A DNA stretch of 64,000 nucleotides. Source: Verrucomicrobia subdivision 3 bacterium UBA693. Lineage in GTDB: Bacteria > Verrucomicrobiota > Verrucomicrobiia > Limisphaerales > UBA8199. Numbering within the stretch: the first letter of the stretch is position 1; each line of letters begins with the position of its first letter. Position numbers and translations under genes: made by a program. Where the stretch lies: NCBI GenBank assembly GCA_002298785.1, contig DBMR01000008.1, positions 62,001 through 126,000 of the forward strand. The letters run 5' to 3'. The notes below the pieces were generated by a model. The model searched no databases. It was not told the DNA's origin and worked only from the letters and a program-made list of their open reading frames with translations. This document shows positions 51,746-61,232 of this stretch, in pieces.

Positions 51746-53434
51746 ATGAAACGGAATGACTGGTTGCAGTTGGCGGCGTATTTCGGCGTCTTGCTGGCCT
51801 TGGCCCCTTTGATAGGGAGTTACCTCGCTGCGGTGTTTGGGGGTGCGATTCCCCGGTGGTTGGCCCCGCTCAAGGCGGTTGAGGGCAGGATCTATCGAGC
51901 TGTGGGAACATCACCGGACCGGGAGATGCGCTGGACGGAGTACGCGATTGCTTTGCTGTGGTTCAATCTTGTCGGGGTCCTGGTGCTCATGGGACTCCAA
52001 CTCACGCAGCAGTGGTTGCCGCTTAATCCCGCCGGGCTCCCGAACGTGGCATGGCCTCTGGCCCTCAATACCGCCGTGAGCTTCGTTACAAACACCAACT
52101 GGCAGGCATACTCCGGCGAAGCGACGATGAGTTATCTCACGCAGGTGCTCGGGCTCGCTGTCCAGAATTTTGTGAGTGCCGGGACCGGGATGGCGGTACT
52201 GCTGGCGTTGGCGCGCGGTTTGGCGCGACGGTCCGCGTCCACGGTCGGCAATTTCTGGGCGGACCTGGTGCGCAGCATTCTGTATGTCCTGGTGCCGCTC
52301 TCGCTTGTGTTTTCGCTGGTATTGGTTGAACAGGGGGTCGTGCAGAACCTGGCGCCCTACCAGGAAGTGACGACCCTGGAAGGGGCGAAACAGGTTGTGC
52401 CGCTGGGACCGGCGGCTTCCCAAATTGCCATCAAACAAATCGGCACCAATGGCGGCGGCTTCTTCGGCGTGAACAGTGCGCACCCGTTCGAGAACCCGAC
52501 GCCATTGACCAATTTTCTCCAGATGCTGGCCATTCTGATGTTGCCGGCGGCGCAGGTCTTCATGTTCGGGCGGATGATCGGTTCGAGGCGGCATGCGTGG
52601 TCGTTATTCAGCGCGATGCTGGTGTTGCTGCTGGCGGGGTTGGGCCTGGCGCTGTGGTCCGAAACCCAGGGAAATCCCGCCTTGGCGAACCTGGCTCCCC
52701 TGGAGGGCAAGGAAACGAGGTTCGGCGTGGTAAACAGCGTGCTCTGGGCGGTTACCACGACGGCGGCCTCCAACGGTTCGGTCAATGCCATGCACGACAG
52801 CCTCTCCCCCTTAAGCGGACTGGTGGCGTTGTTCAACTTGATGCTCGGCGAGGTGGTGTTCGGCGGTGTGGGCGCCGGTCTTTACGGGATGCTGGCCTTC
52901 GTGGTGTTGACGGTGTTCATGGCGGGACTGATGGTGGGTCGTTCGCCGGAATACCTTGGCAAGCGTCTGGAGCAGCGTGAGATGGTGCTGGCGATGATTG
53001 CCGTGCTCGCGCCGTGTGTCATCATCCTCGGGTTCACGGCGATTGCGCTCCTGACGGAGGCGGGAAGGTCAGGAGTCACCAACGCGGGACCGCACGGTTT
53101 GAGCCAGGTTCTATACGCGTTCGCCTCGATGGCTGGAAACAACGGCAGCGCTTTCGCCGGGCTGAATGCGAACACGATTTTCTACAATTTGCTTGGGGCG
53201 GTGGCGATGTTCGTCGGCAGGTTTGGGATAATTTTGCCCATGCTGGCGGCGGCTGGAAGCCTGGCGGCGAAGAAATCCTGTCCGCCCTCCTCGGGCACGT
53301 TTCCAACTCATGGACCGTTATTCGTGCTGCTCCTGGTGAGCGTTGTGTTCATTGTCGGGGCGCTCACTTTCCTGCCCGCGCTCACGCTGGGCCCGGTCGT
53401 CGAGCACCTGATGTTGGGGAGTCGTGTTTTCTAA
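51746..53434 (+). CDS. kdpA: Potassium-transporting ATPase subunit A
   Basis: 562 aa, the K+-selective channel-like subunit of the KdpFABC pump. Ten hydrophobic helices and the four selectivity loops are recognisable: TNTNWQAYSGEATMSYL, TNGGGFFGVNSAHPFENPT, TTTAASNGSVNAMHDSLSP and ASMAGNNGSAFAGL. Start taken as ATG, three codons into a frame that opens with TTG. First of five kdp genes; the kdpF mini-subunit gene was not seen. Confidence 0.96.
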   Translation: MKRNDWLQLAAYFGVLLALAPLIGSYLAAVFGGAIPRWLAPLKAVEGRIYRAVGTSPDREMRWTEYAIALLWFNLVGVLVLMGLQLTQQWLPLNPAGLPNVAWPLALNTAVSFVTNTNWQAYSGEATMSYLTQVLGLAVQNFVSAGTGMAVLLALARGLARRSASTVGNFWADLVRSILYVLVPLSLVFSLVLVEQGVVQNLAPYQEVTTLEGAKQVVPLGPAASQIAIKQIGTNGGGFFGVNSAHPFENPTPLTNFLQMLAILMLPAAQVFMFGRMIGSRRHAWSLFSAMLVLLLAGLGLALWSETQGNPALANLAPLEGKETRFGVVNSVLWAVTTTAASNGSVNAMHDSLSPLSGLVALFNLMLGEVVFGGVGAGLYGMLAFVVLTVFMAGLMVGRSPEYLGKRLEQREMVLAMIAVLAPCVIILGFTAIALLTEAGRSGVTNAGPHGLSQVLYAFASMAGNNGSAFAGLNANTIFYNLLGAVAMFVGRFGIILPMLAAAGSLAAKKSCPPSSGTFPTHGPLFVLLLVSVVFIVGALTFLPALTLGPVVEHLMLGSRVF

Positions 53435-53447
53435 AGGTAATCGACCT

Positions 53448-55541
53448 ATGAAGTCCAAAATTCCCTCCACATTCACCATGGTTTTGTTAAGGCCCGCATT
53501 GGTCGAAGCATTTCGCAAGCTCGACCCTCGAGTACTTTGGCGAAACCCGGTTATGCTGCTTACCGAACTGGGTGCCTTGCTGTGCACGGTGGTCGTGCTG
53601 AGCGATTTGATGCACCGCCAGTTCTCGGCTTTCGACCTGCAAATTGCGGTTTGGTTATGGTTCACTGTCCTGTTCGCCAATTTTGCCGAAGCGCTGGCGG
53701 AGGGCCGCGGGAAGGCGCAAGCGGAGAGTTTGAAAAAGGCTCGGACCACCACCATGGCTCGGCGTCAGCACCAAGGACAGGAGCAACGAGTTCCAGCGAC
53801 TTTGCTGCGTAAGGACGACCATGTAGTGTGCGAGGCGGGCGATATCATTCCGGCGGACGGTGAGGTCATTGATGGCATCGCCACGGTGGACGAAAGCGCC
53901 ATCACTGGGGAGTCCGCCCCGGTCATTCGAGAGAGCGGCGGAGACCGTAGCGCGGTGACTGGAGGCACGAAAGTCATCAGCGACCGGATCGTTATCCGCG
54001 TCACGTCGGAGCAGGGCTCGATGTTTTTGGACCGGATGATTGCGATGGTGGAAGGAGCGAAGCGCCAGAGAACACCCAACGAAATTGCGCTCTCGATTTT
54101 GCTGACGGGGCTGACGGCGGTCTTCCTGCTCGCGGTGGTAACGTTGCCCGCCTTTGGCCGCTACAGCGAGCAGCAGGCCGGGCAGCCGGGCGCGGCGAAC
54201 CTCAGCCTGCCGGTTCTCACCGCACTGCTGGTCTGCCTGATCCCGACCACCATCGGTGGCCTGCTCAGTGCCATTGGCATCAGTGGCATTGACCGACTCA
54301 TCCGCCGCAATGTGCTGGCGACCAGCGGCCGTGCCGTCGAGGCTGCGGGCGATATCAACGTGCTGCTGCTCGACAAGACGGGTACGATCACCCTGGGCAA
54401 TCGGCAGGCCACGGCCTTTCTGCCGGTGCCCGGCGGTTCCGCCGAGCGCCTGGCGGATGCCGCGCAACTGGCCTCCCTGGCCGACGAAACTCCCGAGGGT
54501 CGAAGCATCGTGGTACTCGCCAAAGACCAGTTCAAACTCCGTGGGCGCGAAGTCTCGCAGACCCATGCGCGCTTTGTTCCCTTCACCGCACAAACCCGCA
54601 TGAGCGGCGTGGACTTCCCGGCGCGGGACGGTGCCGGGGAGCGCAGAATTCGGAAAGGGTCCGCGGAGGCGATGCGGGCCTTCGTGGAACACCAGGGAGG
54701 GGTTTATCCGAAGGAAACCGCGCAGGCCGTGGAAGATGTCGCCCGGCAGGGCGGCACGCCCCTGGTGGTCGTCGAGAACTGTTCCGTGTTGGGTGTGATC
54801 CAGTTGAAGGACGTGGTGAAAGGCGGCATCCGGGAACGGTTCGGACAGCTTCGCAAAATGGGTATTCGTACCGTGATGATCACCGGTGACAATCCGCTTA
54901 CCGCGGCGGCGATTGCAGCGGAGGCCGGCGTGGACGATTTCATGGCGCAAGCCACACCCGAGGACAAGCTGCGTCGGATTCGCCAGGAACAGGCCAAAGG
55001 CCACCTGGTGGCGATGACGGGGGATGGCACCAACGACGCACCAGCCCTGGCCCAGGCGGACGTCGGGGTGGCGATGAACACCGGTACCCAGGCCGCCCGC
55101 GAAGCCGGTAACATGGTGGACCTGGACAGCAACCCGACCAAGCTGATTGAAGTCGTCGAAATCGGGAAGCAACTCCTCATGACCCGCGGTGCATTGACCA
55201 CGTTCAGCATCGCCAATGACGTGGCTAAGTATTTCGCCATCCTGCCGGCGATGTTTCTGGGCCTCTACGCTGTGACGGGAGCCACGCGGGGGCCGCTGGC
55301 CGCGCTCAACATCATGTGGCTGGCCTCGCCTCAGAGCGCCGTTCTCAGCGCCGTAATCTTCAACGCGCTTATCATCATAGCGCTCATCCCGTTGGCGTTG
55401 CGGGGGGTCTCTTACCGCCCAGTCGGAGCCGCGGCGGTACTTCGGCGAAACCTCGTGATCTACGGCGTCGGCGGACTCATCGCGCCATTCGTAGGGATAA
55501 AAGTGATCGACCTCGGCATCAACCTGCTTGGACTAACATGA
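53448..55541 (+). CDS. kdpB: Potassium-transporting ATPase ATP-binding subunit
   Basis: 697 aa P-type ATPase. AAAGG, overlapping the kdpA stop, sits about 9 nt before the ATG. Key sites: ITGESAPVIRESGGDRSAVTGGTKV (actuator TGES), NVLLLDKTGTITLGN (phosphorylated Asp of DKTGT), MRAFVEHQ, MTGDNPLTAAAIAAEAGVDD and AMTGDGTNDAPALAQADVGVAM. All catalytic motifs are intact. It supplies ATP-driven transport for KdpA. Confidence 0.96.
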   Translation: MKSKIPSTFTMVLLRPALVEAFRKLDPRVLWRNPVMLLTELGALLCTVVVLSDLMHRQFSAFDLQIAVWLWFTVLFANFAEALAEGRGKAQAESLKKARTTTMARRQHQGQEQRVPATLLRKDDHVVCEAGDIIPADGEVIDGIATVDESAITGESAPVIRESGGDRSAVTGGTKVISDRIVIRVTSEQGSMFLDRMIAMVEGAKRQRTPNEIALSILLTGLTAVFLLAVVTLPAFGRYSEQQAGQPGAANLSLPVLTALLVCLIPTTIGGLLSAIGISGIDRLIRRNVLATSGRAVEAAGDINVLLLDKTGTITLGNRQATAFLPVPGGSAERLADAAQLASLADETPEGRSIVVLAKDQFKLRGREVSQTHARFVPFTAQTRMSGVDFPARDGAGERRIRKGSAEAMRAFVEHQGGVYPKETAQAVEDVARQGGTPLVVVENCSVLGVIQLKDVVKGGIRERFGQLRKMGIRTVMITGDNPLTAAAIAAEAGVDDFMAQATPEDKLRRIRQEQAKGHLVAMTGDGTNDAPALAQADVGVAMNTGTQAAREAGNMVDLDSNPTKLIEVVEIGKQLLMTRGALTTFSIANDVAKYFAILPAMFLGLYAVTGATRGPLAALNIMWLASPQSAVLSAVIFNALIIIALIPLALRGVSYRPVGAAAVLRRNLVIYGVGGLIAPFVGIKVIDLGINLLGLT

Positions 55542-56218
55542 AAACCTCGAACGACACTCTGCCATTCTGGAAACACTGGGGCGCGCTGGACTCGATAGTG
55601 CCCGCCCCGCAAGCGGTTCCACCCGTGCACCGAGCCGGCCCCCTGGCGGTGGCGTGCCGGATGTTTCTGGTGCTGTCCCTGTTGACGGGCATGATTTATC
55701 CACTCGCAGTCACGGTGACCGCGAGGGTTTGTTTCCCGCATCAGGCCGCGGGCAGCATTTTGAAGCGTGACGGCCAACCGGTCGGGTCCGAGTGGCTTGC
55801 GCAGCGGGTTGCCGGCAGCCAGTATTTTTGGCCCCGGCCGTCTGCCGGCGACGACGGCACGAACTATGCGACGGTAGCCTCTGCGGCGAGCAACCTGGGG
55901 CCAACCAGTTCCAACCTGATCGCGCAGGTGCGTGCCCGGGCAGATGAATTTCGCGCGGCGCACCACCTGGCCGACGACATGGCGGTGCCTGCCGATATGC
56001 TCTTTGCGTCCGGCAGCGGCCTCGATCCGCACATCAGTCCAGCGTCCGCCCGGCTGCAAATCCCGCGAGTGGCTGAAGCGAGGAAGTTCGATGCCGCCAC
56101 GACTGAACGGTTGTGCAAGCTGGTAGAGCAGTCGATCGAGCCGCGACAACTTGGTTTTCTGGGTGAGGAGCGGGTGAATGTTTTACGCCTGAATTTGGCG
56201 TTGGACCTGTTAAAGTAA
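55538..56218 (+). CDS. kdpC: Potassium-transporting ATPase subunit C
   Basis: 226 aa, start overlapping the kdpB stop by 4 nt. A single helix (MFLVLSLLTGMIYPLAVTV, residues about 42-60) and a periplasmic part with CFPHQAAGSILKRDGQPVGS and FWPRPSAGDD are typical. It is about 35 residues longer than the E. coli protein, because of a Pro/Trp-rich segment before the helix. It assists K+ loading of the complex. Confidence 0.93.
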   Translation: MKTSNDTLPFWKHWGALDSIVPAPQAVPPVHRAGPLAVACRMFLVLSLLTGMIYPLAVTVTARVCFPHQAAGSILKRDGQPVGSEWLAQRVAGSQYFWPRPSAGDDGTNYATVASAASNLGPTSSNLIAQVRARADEFRAAHHLADDMAVPADMLFASGSGLDPHISPASARLQIPRVAEARKFDAATTERLCKLVEQSIEPRQLGFLGEERVNVLRLNLALDLLK

Positions 56219-56223
56219 GCGCG

Positions 56224-58908
56224 ATGGGTGAGCCATTAAGCAGGGATCCCGATGTGCTGCTCGCCGCCATCGAGAAGGACGCTGCCGCGCGGCGACGCGG
56301 ACGGCTGAAGGTTTTTCTCGGGATGTCGGCGGGGGTGGGCAAGACCTACGCGATGCTGGAGGCGGCCCACCGCGCCCAGCGCGAAGGCCGGGAGGTGGTG
56401 CTCGGCTATGTCGAAACCCACGGACGGAAGGAGACGGACGCACTTTTGGCGGGGCTGAAGCTGATCGCACGCCGCAAGATTGAGTATCGCGGGGTCACTT
56501 TGGAGGAGATGGACCTGGACGGTCTGGTTGACTGCCGCCCACAACTGGCCATCGTCGACGAGCTCGCCCATACCAACGCACCTGGCTCGCGTCACACCAA
56601 GCGTTACCAGGACGTCCTCGAGTTGCTGAACGCCGGGGTGGATGTCTACACCACGTTGAATGTTCAGCATGTCGAGAGCCGGGCTGACACGGTGCGACAG
56701 ATCAGCGGATCGACCATGAGTGAAACGGTGCCGGACAGCGTGCTGGACGGGGCCGAGATTGAGGTGGTGGATTTGCCGCCGGAAGAACTGCTCAAACGGC
56801 TCGACGAAGGCAAAGTTTATCTACCCGATCGCGCCGAGGCGGCCCTAATGAACTTCTTTCGCGTTGGGAATTTGAATTCCCTGCGCGAGATGGCGCTGCG
56901 ATTGGCCGCGGAACACGTGGGGCAGGACGTGCGCGATTACATGCAGGCCATGCAGATTGCCGGGCCCTGGAAATCGGGCTATCGGTTGCTGGTTGCGGTC
57001 AGTCCCAGCCCGTATTCGGCGAATATGGTGCGCTGGACCCGGCGATTGGCGGACAGCCTGGATTGTCCCTGGCTGGCCGTGCACATCGAACGTCCGGAAT
57101 CACTGACGGAAACCGCACAAGCCCAGCTCACCAAAAACCTCGCCTTGGCCCGGGAACTCGGCGCCGAGATTATCACCAGCGCCGACATGGATGTCGTGCG
57201 CGGATTGTTGCGCGTGGCGCGACAGCACAACGTCACCCAAATCATCGTTGGCAAGCCAGGCGGACGGCGCGTGCTCGAGCGGCTTCGCGGCTTCGCCTTC
57301 CTCCGCCGGCTCATCGCTGCCAGCGGCGACATTGACATAAACGCCGTGCGGGTGGACCGAGCCGATGCGCCTTCCGACTCGCCCCCTCTTGCTCTCGCGT
57401 TTGAACGGCAACCCCGCCAATACGCCATCAGCGTGGGCGCGATTGCGGTGGCCACCGGGGTCAACGCGGCGCTCGACACCCTGGTCGGCCCTTATGCCCT
57501 GGCGTTGATTTACCTGCTTACGGTGGTCGCCCTGGCCCTGTTCGTGGGGCGGGGTCCGGTGTTTCTGGCCGCAACCATGAGCGCCCTGTTGTGGAATTAC
57601 TGTTTTCTTCCACCCCGCCACACTCTCCTCATCAACAGCATTCAGGATGCGTTAATGTTCGGGATGTATTTCGCCGTTGCCCTGGTGCTGGGGCAATTGA
57701 CGGCGCGGATTAGGACGCAGGAGCGAGCCGAGCGCCGGCGCGAGGAACGGTCCACAGCACTTTACCTGCTGACGCGGGATCTGGCGGACGCGGCCTCGGT
57801 GGATGAACTTGCCCAGCGATTGGTGGCGGAGGTGGGGCGCGTATTTGAGTGTGACACGGCTTTATTGCTGCGCGAAGTGGACGGTAACCTGGCGCAAAAG
57901 CCGCATCCCGCAAGCACACTGGCGGTGACCGATAAAGAACAGGGCGTGGCGGCGTGGGCCTTCCGTCACGGCAAAGCAGCGGGCCTCCACACTGACAACC
58001 TGCCGCTTTCCGAATCGTTGCATTTGCCACTGGCGACCAAGCAGGGGGTGATCGGAGTGATGTGTGTGCGACTGGCGGCCGGGCAACCCCCGGCGTTGGA
58101 ACAGCGTGATCTGCTGGACGCCTTCGCCCGCCAGGCGGCGCTGGTGCTTGATCGCCTCCGCTTAACCACGGAGGCCGAGCAGGCCCGGGTGGTGGCGGAG
58201 TCGGAGCGCCTAAGCAAATCCCTGCTGAATTCGGTCTCGCACGAACTACGAACCCCGATCGCGGCCATCACTACAGCAGTAACGGCGTTGGATGGCCTGG
58301 AATGCGGCGGTCAACCGGAGTTGGCGCGGACGCTCATCGGCGAAATTCAAACCAGCACCGACCGACTGAATCGGCTCGTGGCCAATCTGCTGGATATGAC
58401 GCGGCTGGAATCCGGCCGGGTAAAGCCGCGGCTTGAATGGTGCGACGTGAAGGACCTGGTCAATGCCGCCGTGCGGAAGACCGCGAAAGAACTCGCCCGA
58501 CATCAGGTCAGAGTTGCGTTGCCGGCGGACCTGCCGCTGGCCCAACTTGACCCCGTGTTGGTGGAGCAGGCGCTCTTGAATTTGCTGGTGAACGCGGGGA
58601 CTTACACCGCTCCCGGCACGCCGGTCGAAATCTCTGCGAGGTCGTCTCCACATGGGTTGGCGGTCGTCGTTGCCGATCGCGGTCCCGGTCTGCCAGCGGA
58701 GAGTCTGTCCCATGTCTTTGAAAAGTTTTACCGTGCGCCCGGTGCTCCGGCGGGAGGCACGGGTCTGGGCTTATCGATCGTTAATGGATTTACTCAAGCA
58801 ATGGGCGGGCGAGTCGAGGTATCAAACCGCGAAGGCGGGGGAGCCGAGTTCACCCTCCATTTTCCACCGGGCAGTCCTCCCCCGTCCAAAGATGAGTTTC
58901 AGCCATGA
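56224..58908 (+). CDS. kdpD: Osmosensitive K+ channel histidine kinase KdpD
   Basis: 894 aa. Order of domains: KdpD sensor domain with P-loop LGMSAGVGKTYAMLEAAHRA (residues about 30-50) and DELAHTNAPGSRHTKRYQD; a Usp-like domain (about 255-370); four transmembrane helices of the DUF4118 type (about 400-490); a GAF-like domain; HisKA with SVSHELRTPIAA (phosphorylated His); and HATPase with NLLVNAGTYT, DRGPGLP and GTGLGLSIV. The middle of the HATPase lacks the classical NxxxNA in exact form (NLLVNAGTY). It senses low K+ and phosphorylates KdpE. Confidence 0.95.
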   Translation: MGEPLSRDPDVLLAAIEKDAAARRRGRLKVFLGMSAGVGKTYAMLEAAHRAQREGREVVLGYVETHGRKETDALLAGLKLIARRKIEYRGVTLEEMDLDGLVDCRPQLAIVDELAHTNAPGSRHTKRYQDVLELLNAGVDVYTTLNVQHVESRADTVRQISGSTMSETVPDSVLDGAEIEVVDLPPEELLKRLDEGKVYLPDRAEAALMNFFRVGNLNSLREMALRLAAEHVGQDVRDYMQAMQIAGPWKSGYRLLVAVSPSPYSANMVRWTRRLADSLDCPWLAVHIERPESLTETAQAQLTKNLALARELGAEIITSADMDVVRGLLRVARQHNVTQIIVGKPGGRRVLERLRGFAFLRRLIAASGDIDINAVRVDRADAPSDSPPLALAFERQPRQYAISVGAIAVATGVNAALDTLVGPYALALIYLLTVVALALFVGRGPVFLAATMSALLWNYCFLPPRHTLLINSIQDALMFGMYFAVALVLGQLTARIRTQERAERRREERSTALYLLTRDLADAASVDELAQRLVAEVGRVFECDTALLLREVDGNLAQKPHPASTLAVTDKEQGVAAWAFRHGKAAGLHTDNLPLSESLHLPLATKQGVIGVMCVRLAAGQPPALEQRDLLDAFARQAALVLDRLRLTTEAEQARVVAESERLSKSLLNSVSHELRTPIAAITTAVTALDGLECGGQPELARTLIGEIQTSTDRLNRLVANLLDMTRLESGRVKPRLEWCDVKDLVNAAVRKTAKELARHQVRVALPADLPLAQLDPVLVEQALLNLLVNAGTYTAPGTPVEISARSSPHGLAVVVADRGPGLPAESLSHVFEKFYRAPGAPAGGTGLGLSIVNGFTQAMGGRVEVSNREGGGAEFTLHFPPGSPPPSKDEFQP

Positions 58909-59606
58909 GTGAAGCATCTCCATACCAGCCCGCGATCCTGGTCATCGACGACGAAGTCCAAATTCGCCGCTTGTTGCGGGTGACCCTGGAAGCCAACGGC
59001 TACCGCGTGTGGGAAGCCGCCACGGGTTCCGACGGCATCGTGCAGACGGCCCAGCGCCGGCCCGATGTCGTGGTGCTTGACCTGGGATTGCCGGACCTCG
59101 ACGGCCTGACGGTGCTTAAACGGCTGCGCGAATGGAGTCGGGTGCCGGTGCTTATTCTCACCGTGCGCGAAGCGGATGACGAGAAAGTTGCAGCGCTGGA
59201 TGCCGGTGCGGATGATTATGTGACCAAGCCGTTCAGCACGGTGGAGTTGTTAGCGCGGTTGCGGGTCGCTTTGCGCCACGCACAGCCCATGCCGGAAAAC
59301 GCCGTCTTCACGCATGGCGCGCTGGAGGTGGACCTGGCCAATCGCCGCGTCAGCGTGCGGGGTGCCGAGGTCAAGCTGACCCCCACGGAATACTCCTTCC
59401 TGCGACTCCTGGTGCGTAACGCGGGGCGGGTGGTGACGCAGCGGCAGATCCTCACGGAAGTTTGGGGTCCAAAAGCCCTCGAGCAGACGCATTACCTGAG
59501 GGTTTACGCCGCGCACTTGCGGGATAAACTCGAATCCGACCCCACGCGGCCGGAACTGATTCTCACCGAACCGGGAGTTGGATATCGGCTGACGGCACCG
59601 GCCTGA
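58905..59606 (+). CDS. kdpE: KdpE response regulator
   Basis: 233 aa, start overlapping kdpD stop by 4 nt. Receiver: ILVIDDEVQIRRLLRVTL, VVVLDLGLPDLDG (phospho-acceptor Asp), VPVLILTVREADDE, VTKPFS. C-terminal OmpR-type winged helix: LTPTEYSFLRLLVRNAGRVVTQRQIL and YLRVYAAHLRDKLE. Activates the kdp operon when phosphorylated by KdpD. Confidence 0.95.
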   Translation: MSEASPYQPAILVIDDEVQIRRLLRVTLEANGYRVWEAATGSDGIVQTAQRRPDVVVLDLGLPDLDGLTVLKRLREWSRVPVLILTVREADDEKVAALDAGADDYVTKPFSTVELLARLRVALRHAQPMPENAVFTHGALEVDLANRRVSVRGAEVKLTPTEYSFLRLLVRNAGRVVTQRQILTEVWGPKALEQTHYLRVYAAHLRDKLESDPTRPELILTEPGVGYRLTAPA

Positions 59607-59626
59607 ATCCGCAGCCAGGGCGGAGA

Positions 59627-60379
59627 CTACTCGAAGCTCGTCGCGGCGCCCGACTTGGAGGCGAGCCACTTCTTATAGGCTTCCTCGCTCTCGACCACGA
59701 TCATGCCCTGGGCCATCGAGGCGTGGCCATTGCCGCATAGTTGTGCGCAATACACCTGGTATTTGCCTTCTTTAGTAGGCTTGAACCACATGGGAATGCG
59801 CATGCCGGGAATGGCGTCCTGAGCGGCCCGCATGGCGAGCACTTTGAAGGAATGAATCACGTCTCGCGAAGAGACATAGGCGATCACCGGCTTGTTCACG
59901 GGTACGTGCATTTCGTTTAGCACCTGCACGTCATCTTTGCCGGCCGGATCGGCGGGATCGACACCAAACGTGTTGTCCGCTTTCACCCGTGTGATGTCCT
60001 GCCGGCCAAAAACGCCGTCCGGTCCCGCGTAGCGCGCGTTCCAGGCAAATTGCTGGCCCATCACCTGGATCACGGTGGACTCTTTCTCCGTGGGAAACTT
60101 CTCCACGGCCCTGGCCCAGAGCGGCACGGCAATGAACAGGAGCAGGCACGCTTCAATCCCGGCAACGGTAAATTCGATGTAGCTGGAGGCGTGGTTGCGT
60201 ACGCCATGGTAATCCGCACGCGCGTGGCGGTCTTTCCGGAAGCGGAACAGGGTGTACCCGAAGTAAATCAACCAGCCCACGAACAGCACGATCATCAGCC
60301 AATGGATATAGGTAACCAGGCTGTTAACGCCGGCGCCTTGCTCGGAGGCGATGGGGGGTAATTTGAGAAAGTCGGCCAT
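59627..60379 (-). CDS. coxB: Cytochrome c oxidase subunit II
   Basis: 250 aa. Two N-terminal helices (WLMIVLFVGWLIYFGYTLF; IEACLLLFIAVPLWARAVE) and a cupredoxin domain carrying the CuA site CAQLCGNGHASM (two Cys, His, Met) with VIHSFKVLAM supplying another His. Receives electrons from cytochrome c and passes them to subunit I. Unusually it is the last gene of the minus-strand cox operon, after two small membrane proteins. Confidence 0.92.
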   Translation of the reverse strand: MADFLKLPPIASEQGAGVNSLVTYIHWLMIVLFVGWLIYFGYTLFRFRKDRHARADYHGVRNHASSYIEFTVAGIEACLLLFIAVPLWARAVEKFPTEKESTVIQVMGQQFAWNARYAGPDGVFGRQDITRVKADNTFGVDPADPAGKDDVQVLNEMHVPVNKPVIAYVSSRDVIHSFKVLAMRAAQDAIPGMRIPMWFKPTKEGKYQVYCAQLCGNGHASMAQGMIVVESEEAYKKWLASKSGAATSFE

Positions 60380-60391
60380 AATGAAATCAGT

Positions 60392-60673
60392 TTAGACGTG
60401 GCTGGAGGAAATGGCAGGCTCAGCAGTGGGTGCTTCCGGTTCCAGGGCGGAGGATTTGCGGGCCAGAAAAATAAAGAACGCGGCCACGCCCACCAGGACG
60501 GTGACGATAATGCCCAGCAGGCTCATGATGCCCCAGTTCATGCCCTGTGCGAGGGGCGAGTCCGTCTTGCCCCCGTAACAGGCGGAGCAGGCGGAGGCGG
60601 CCCAACTGCCCGCCAGCAGCAGGGCGGCGGCCAGTCCTGACCAGCGAAAGCGGCGACTCATGAAAGGGCGCAT
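60392..60673 (-). CDS. Small exported/membrane protein in cox operon
   Basis: 93 aa. Signal-like segment (SGLAAALLLAGSWAASA), a Cys pair in ACSACYGGKTDSPLAQGMNW, then a transmembrane helix (IMSLLGIIVTVLVGVAAFFIF) and a polar tail. The Cys pair after the signal could bind copper or form a disulfide, so an oxidase assembly role is plausible; no named family recognised. An ATG 12 nt downstream of the first is an alternative start. Confidence 0.65.
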   Translation of the reverse strand: MRPFMSRRFRWSGLAAALLLAGSWAASACSACYGGKTDSPLAQGMNWGIMSLLGIIVTVLVGVAAFFIFLARKSSALEPEAPTAEPAISSSHV

Positions 60674-60678
60674 AAGGT

Positions 60679-60888
60679 TCAGAGGTAACTGACGTTTTTG
60701 AGCTTCTTCAGAAATTTGATGCCGTAAAAGATAATGGCAATTCCGGAGAGCACGGCGCCCAGCCCGTAGGCCAGGTCCGCCATCCTGCCTTCCGGCGAAA
60801 AATACTGTTTCAGCATCCAGATGGCGAAGCCGAAGGACAGTGCGCTGAATGCGTTGACGAAGACGAGGTGCAGAGCTTTGAGTGACAT
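60679..60888 (-). CDS. Small two-helix membrane protein in cox operon
   Basis: 69 aa: HLVFVNAFSALSFGFAIWML and LGAVLSGIAIIFYGIKFLK are two hydrophobic helices with a short loop (SPEGRMADLAY). 8 nt after the subunit IV gene. Not recognised; could be a small subunit or assembly protein of the oxidase. Confidence 0.65.
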   Translation of the reverse strand: MSLKALHLVFVNAFSALSFGFAIWMLKQYFSPEGRMADLAYGLGAVLSGIAIIFYGIKFLKKLKNVSYL

Positions 60889-60895
60889 ACGTCCT

Positions 60896-61228
60896 TTATT
60901 TTGCCACCGGTGCGCCGAGCGCCGGCAGATCGTGAGCGGCCCAGATTGAAAGCCCCATCAGGCCAATGAAGAAAAACACGGTAAAGGCCAGCACGGCGAA
61001 GATGAGCTTGCGCTCGCCGATCAAGTGCATCAGGTAGCCGGCGACGAGGAAAGCGTTCACCGCAGCCGCGGTTAGTACCAGCGCGATTGAGAGGTGGTGG
61101 TTGGTCAACGGCGCGTACGAGGCGGCGACCATGATCAGGGTGCCGCAAACCACAGCCGTGAAGACCGCGCCGCATTTGCGCGCATACGCTTTGAAGGCGT
61201 CAGTTTGGGTTTCGCTCATAGGTTGCAT
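60896..61228 (-). CDS. Cytochrome c oxidase subunit IV family protein
   Basis: 110 aa with three hydrophobic helices (FTAVVCGTLIMVAASYAPL, LSIALVLTAAAVNAFLVAGY, LIFAVLAFTVFFFIGLMGL), the pattern of CyoD/CoxD-type small subunits. Start may instead be the ATG 9 nt later (MSETQTDAF). It stabilises the CuB centre in related oxidases. Confidence 0.85.
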   Translation of the reverse strand: MQPMSETQTDAFKAYARKCGAVFTAVVCGTLIMVAASYAPLTNHHLSIALVLTAAAVNAFLVAGYLMHLIGERKLIFAVLAFTVFFFIGLMGLSIWAAHDLPALGAPVAK

Positions 61229-61232
61229 CGGG

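Noticed and set aside
53655..55172. 505-codon minus-strand frame opposite kdpB
   Set aside because: kdpB carries all P-type ATPase motifs; this frame is its GC-driven shadow.
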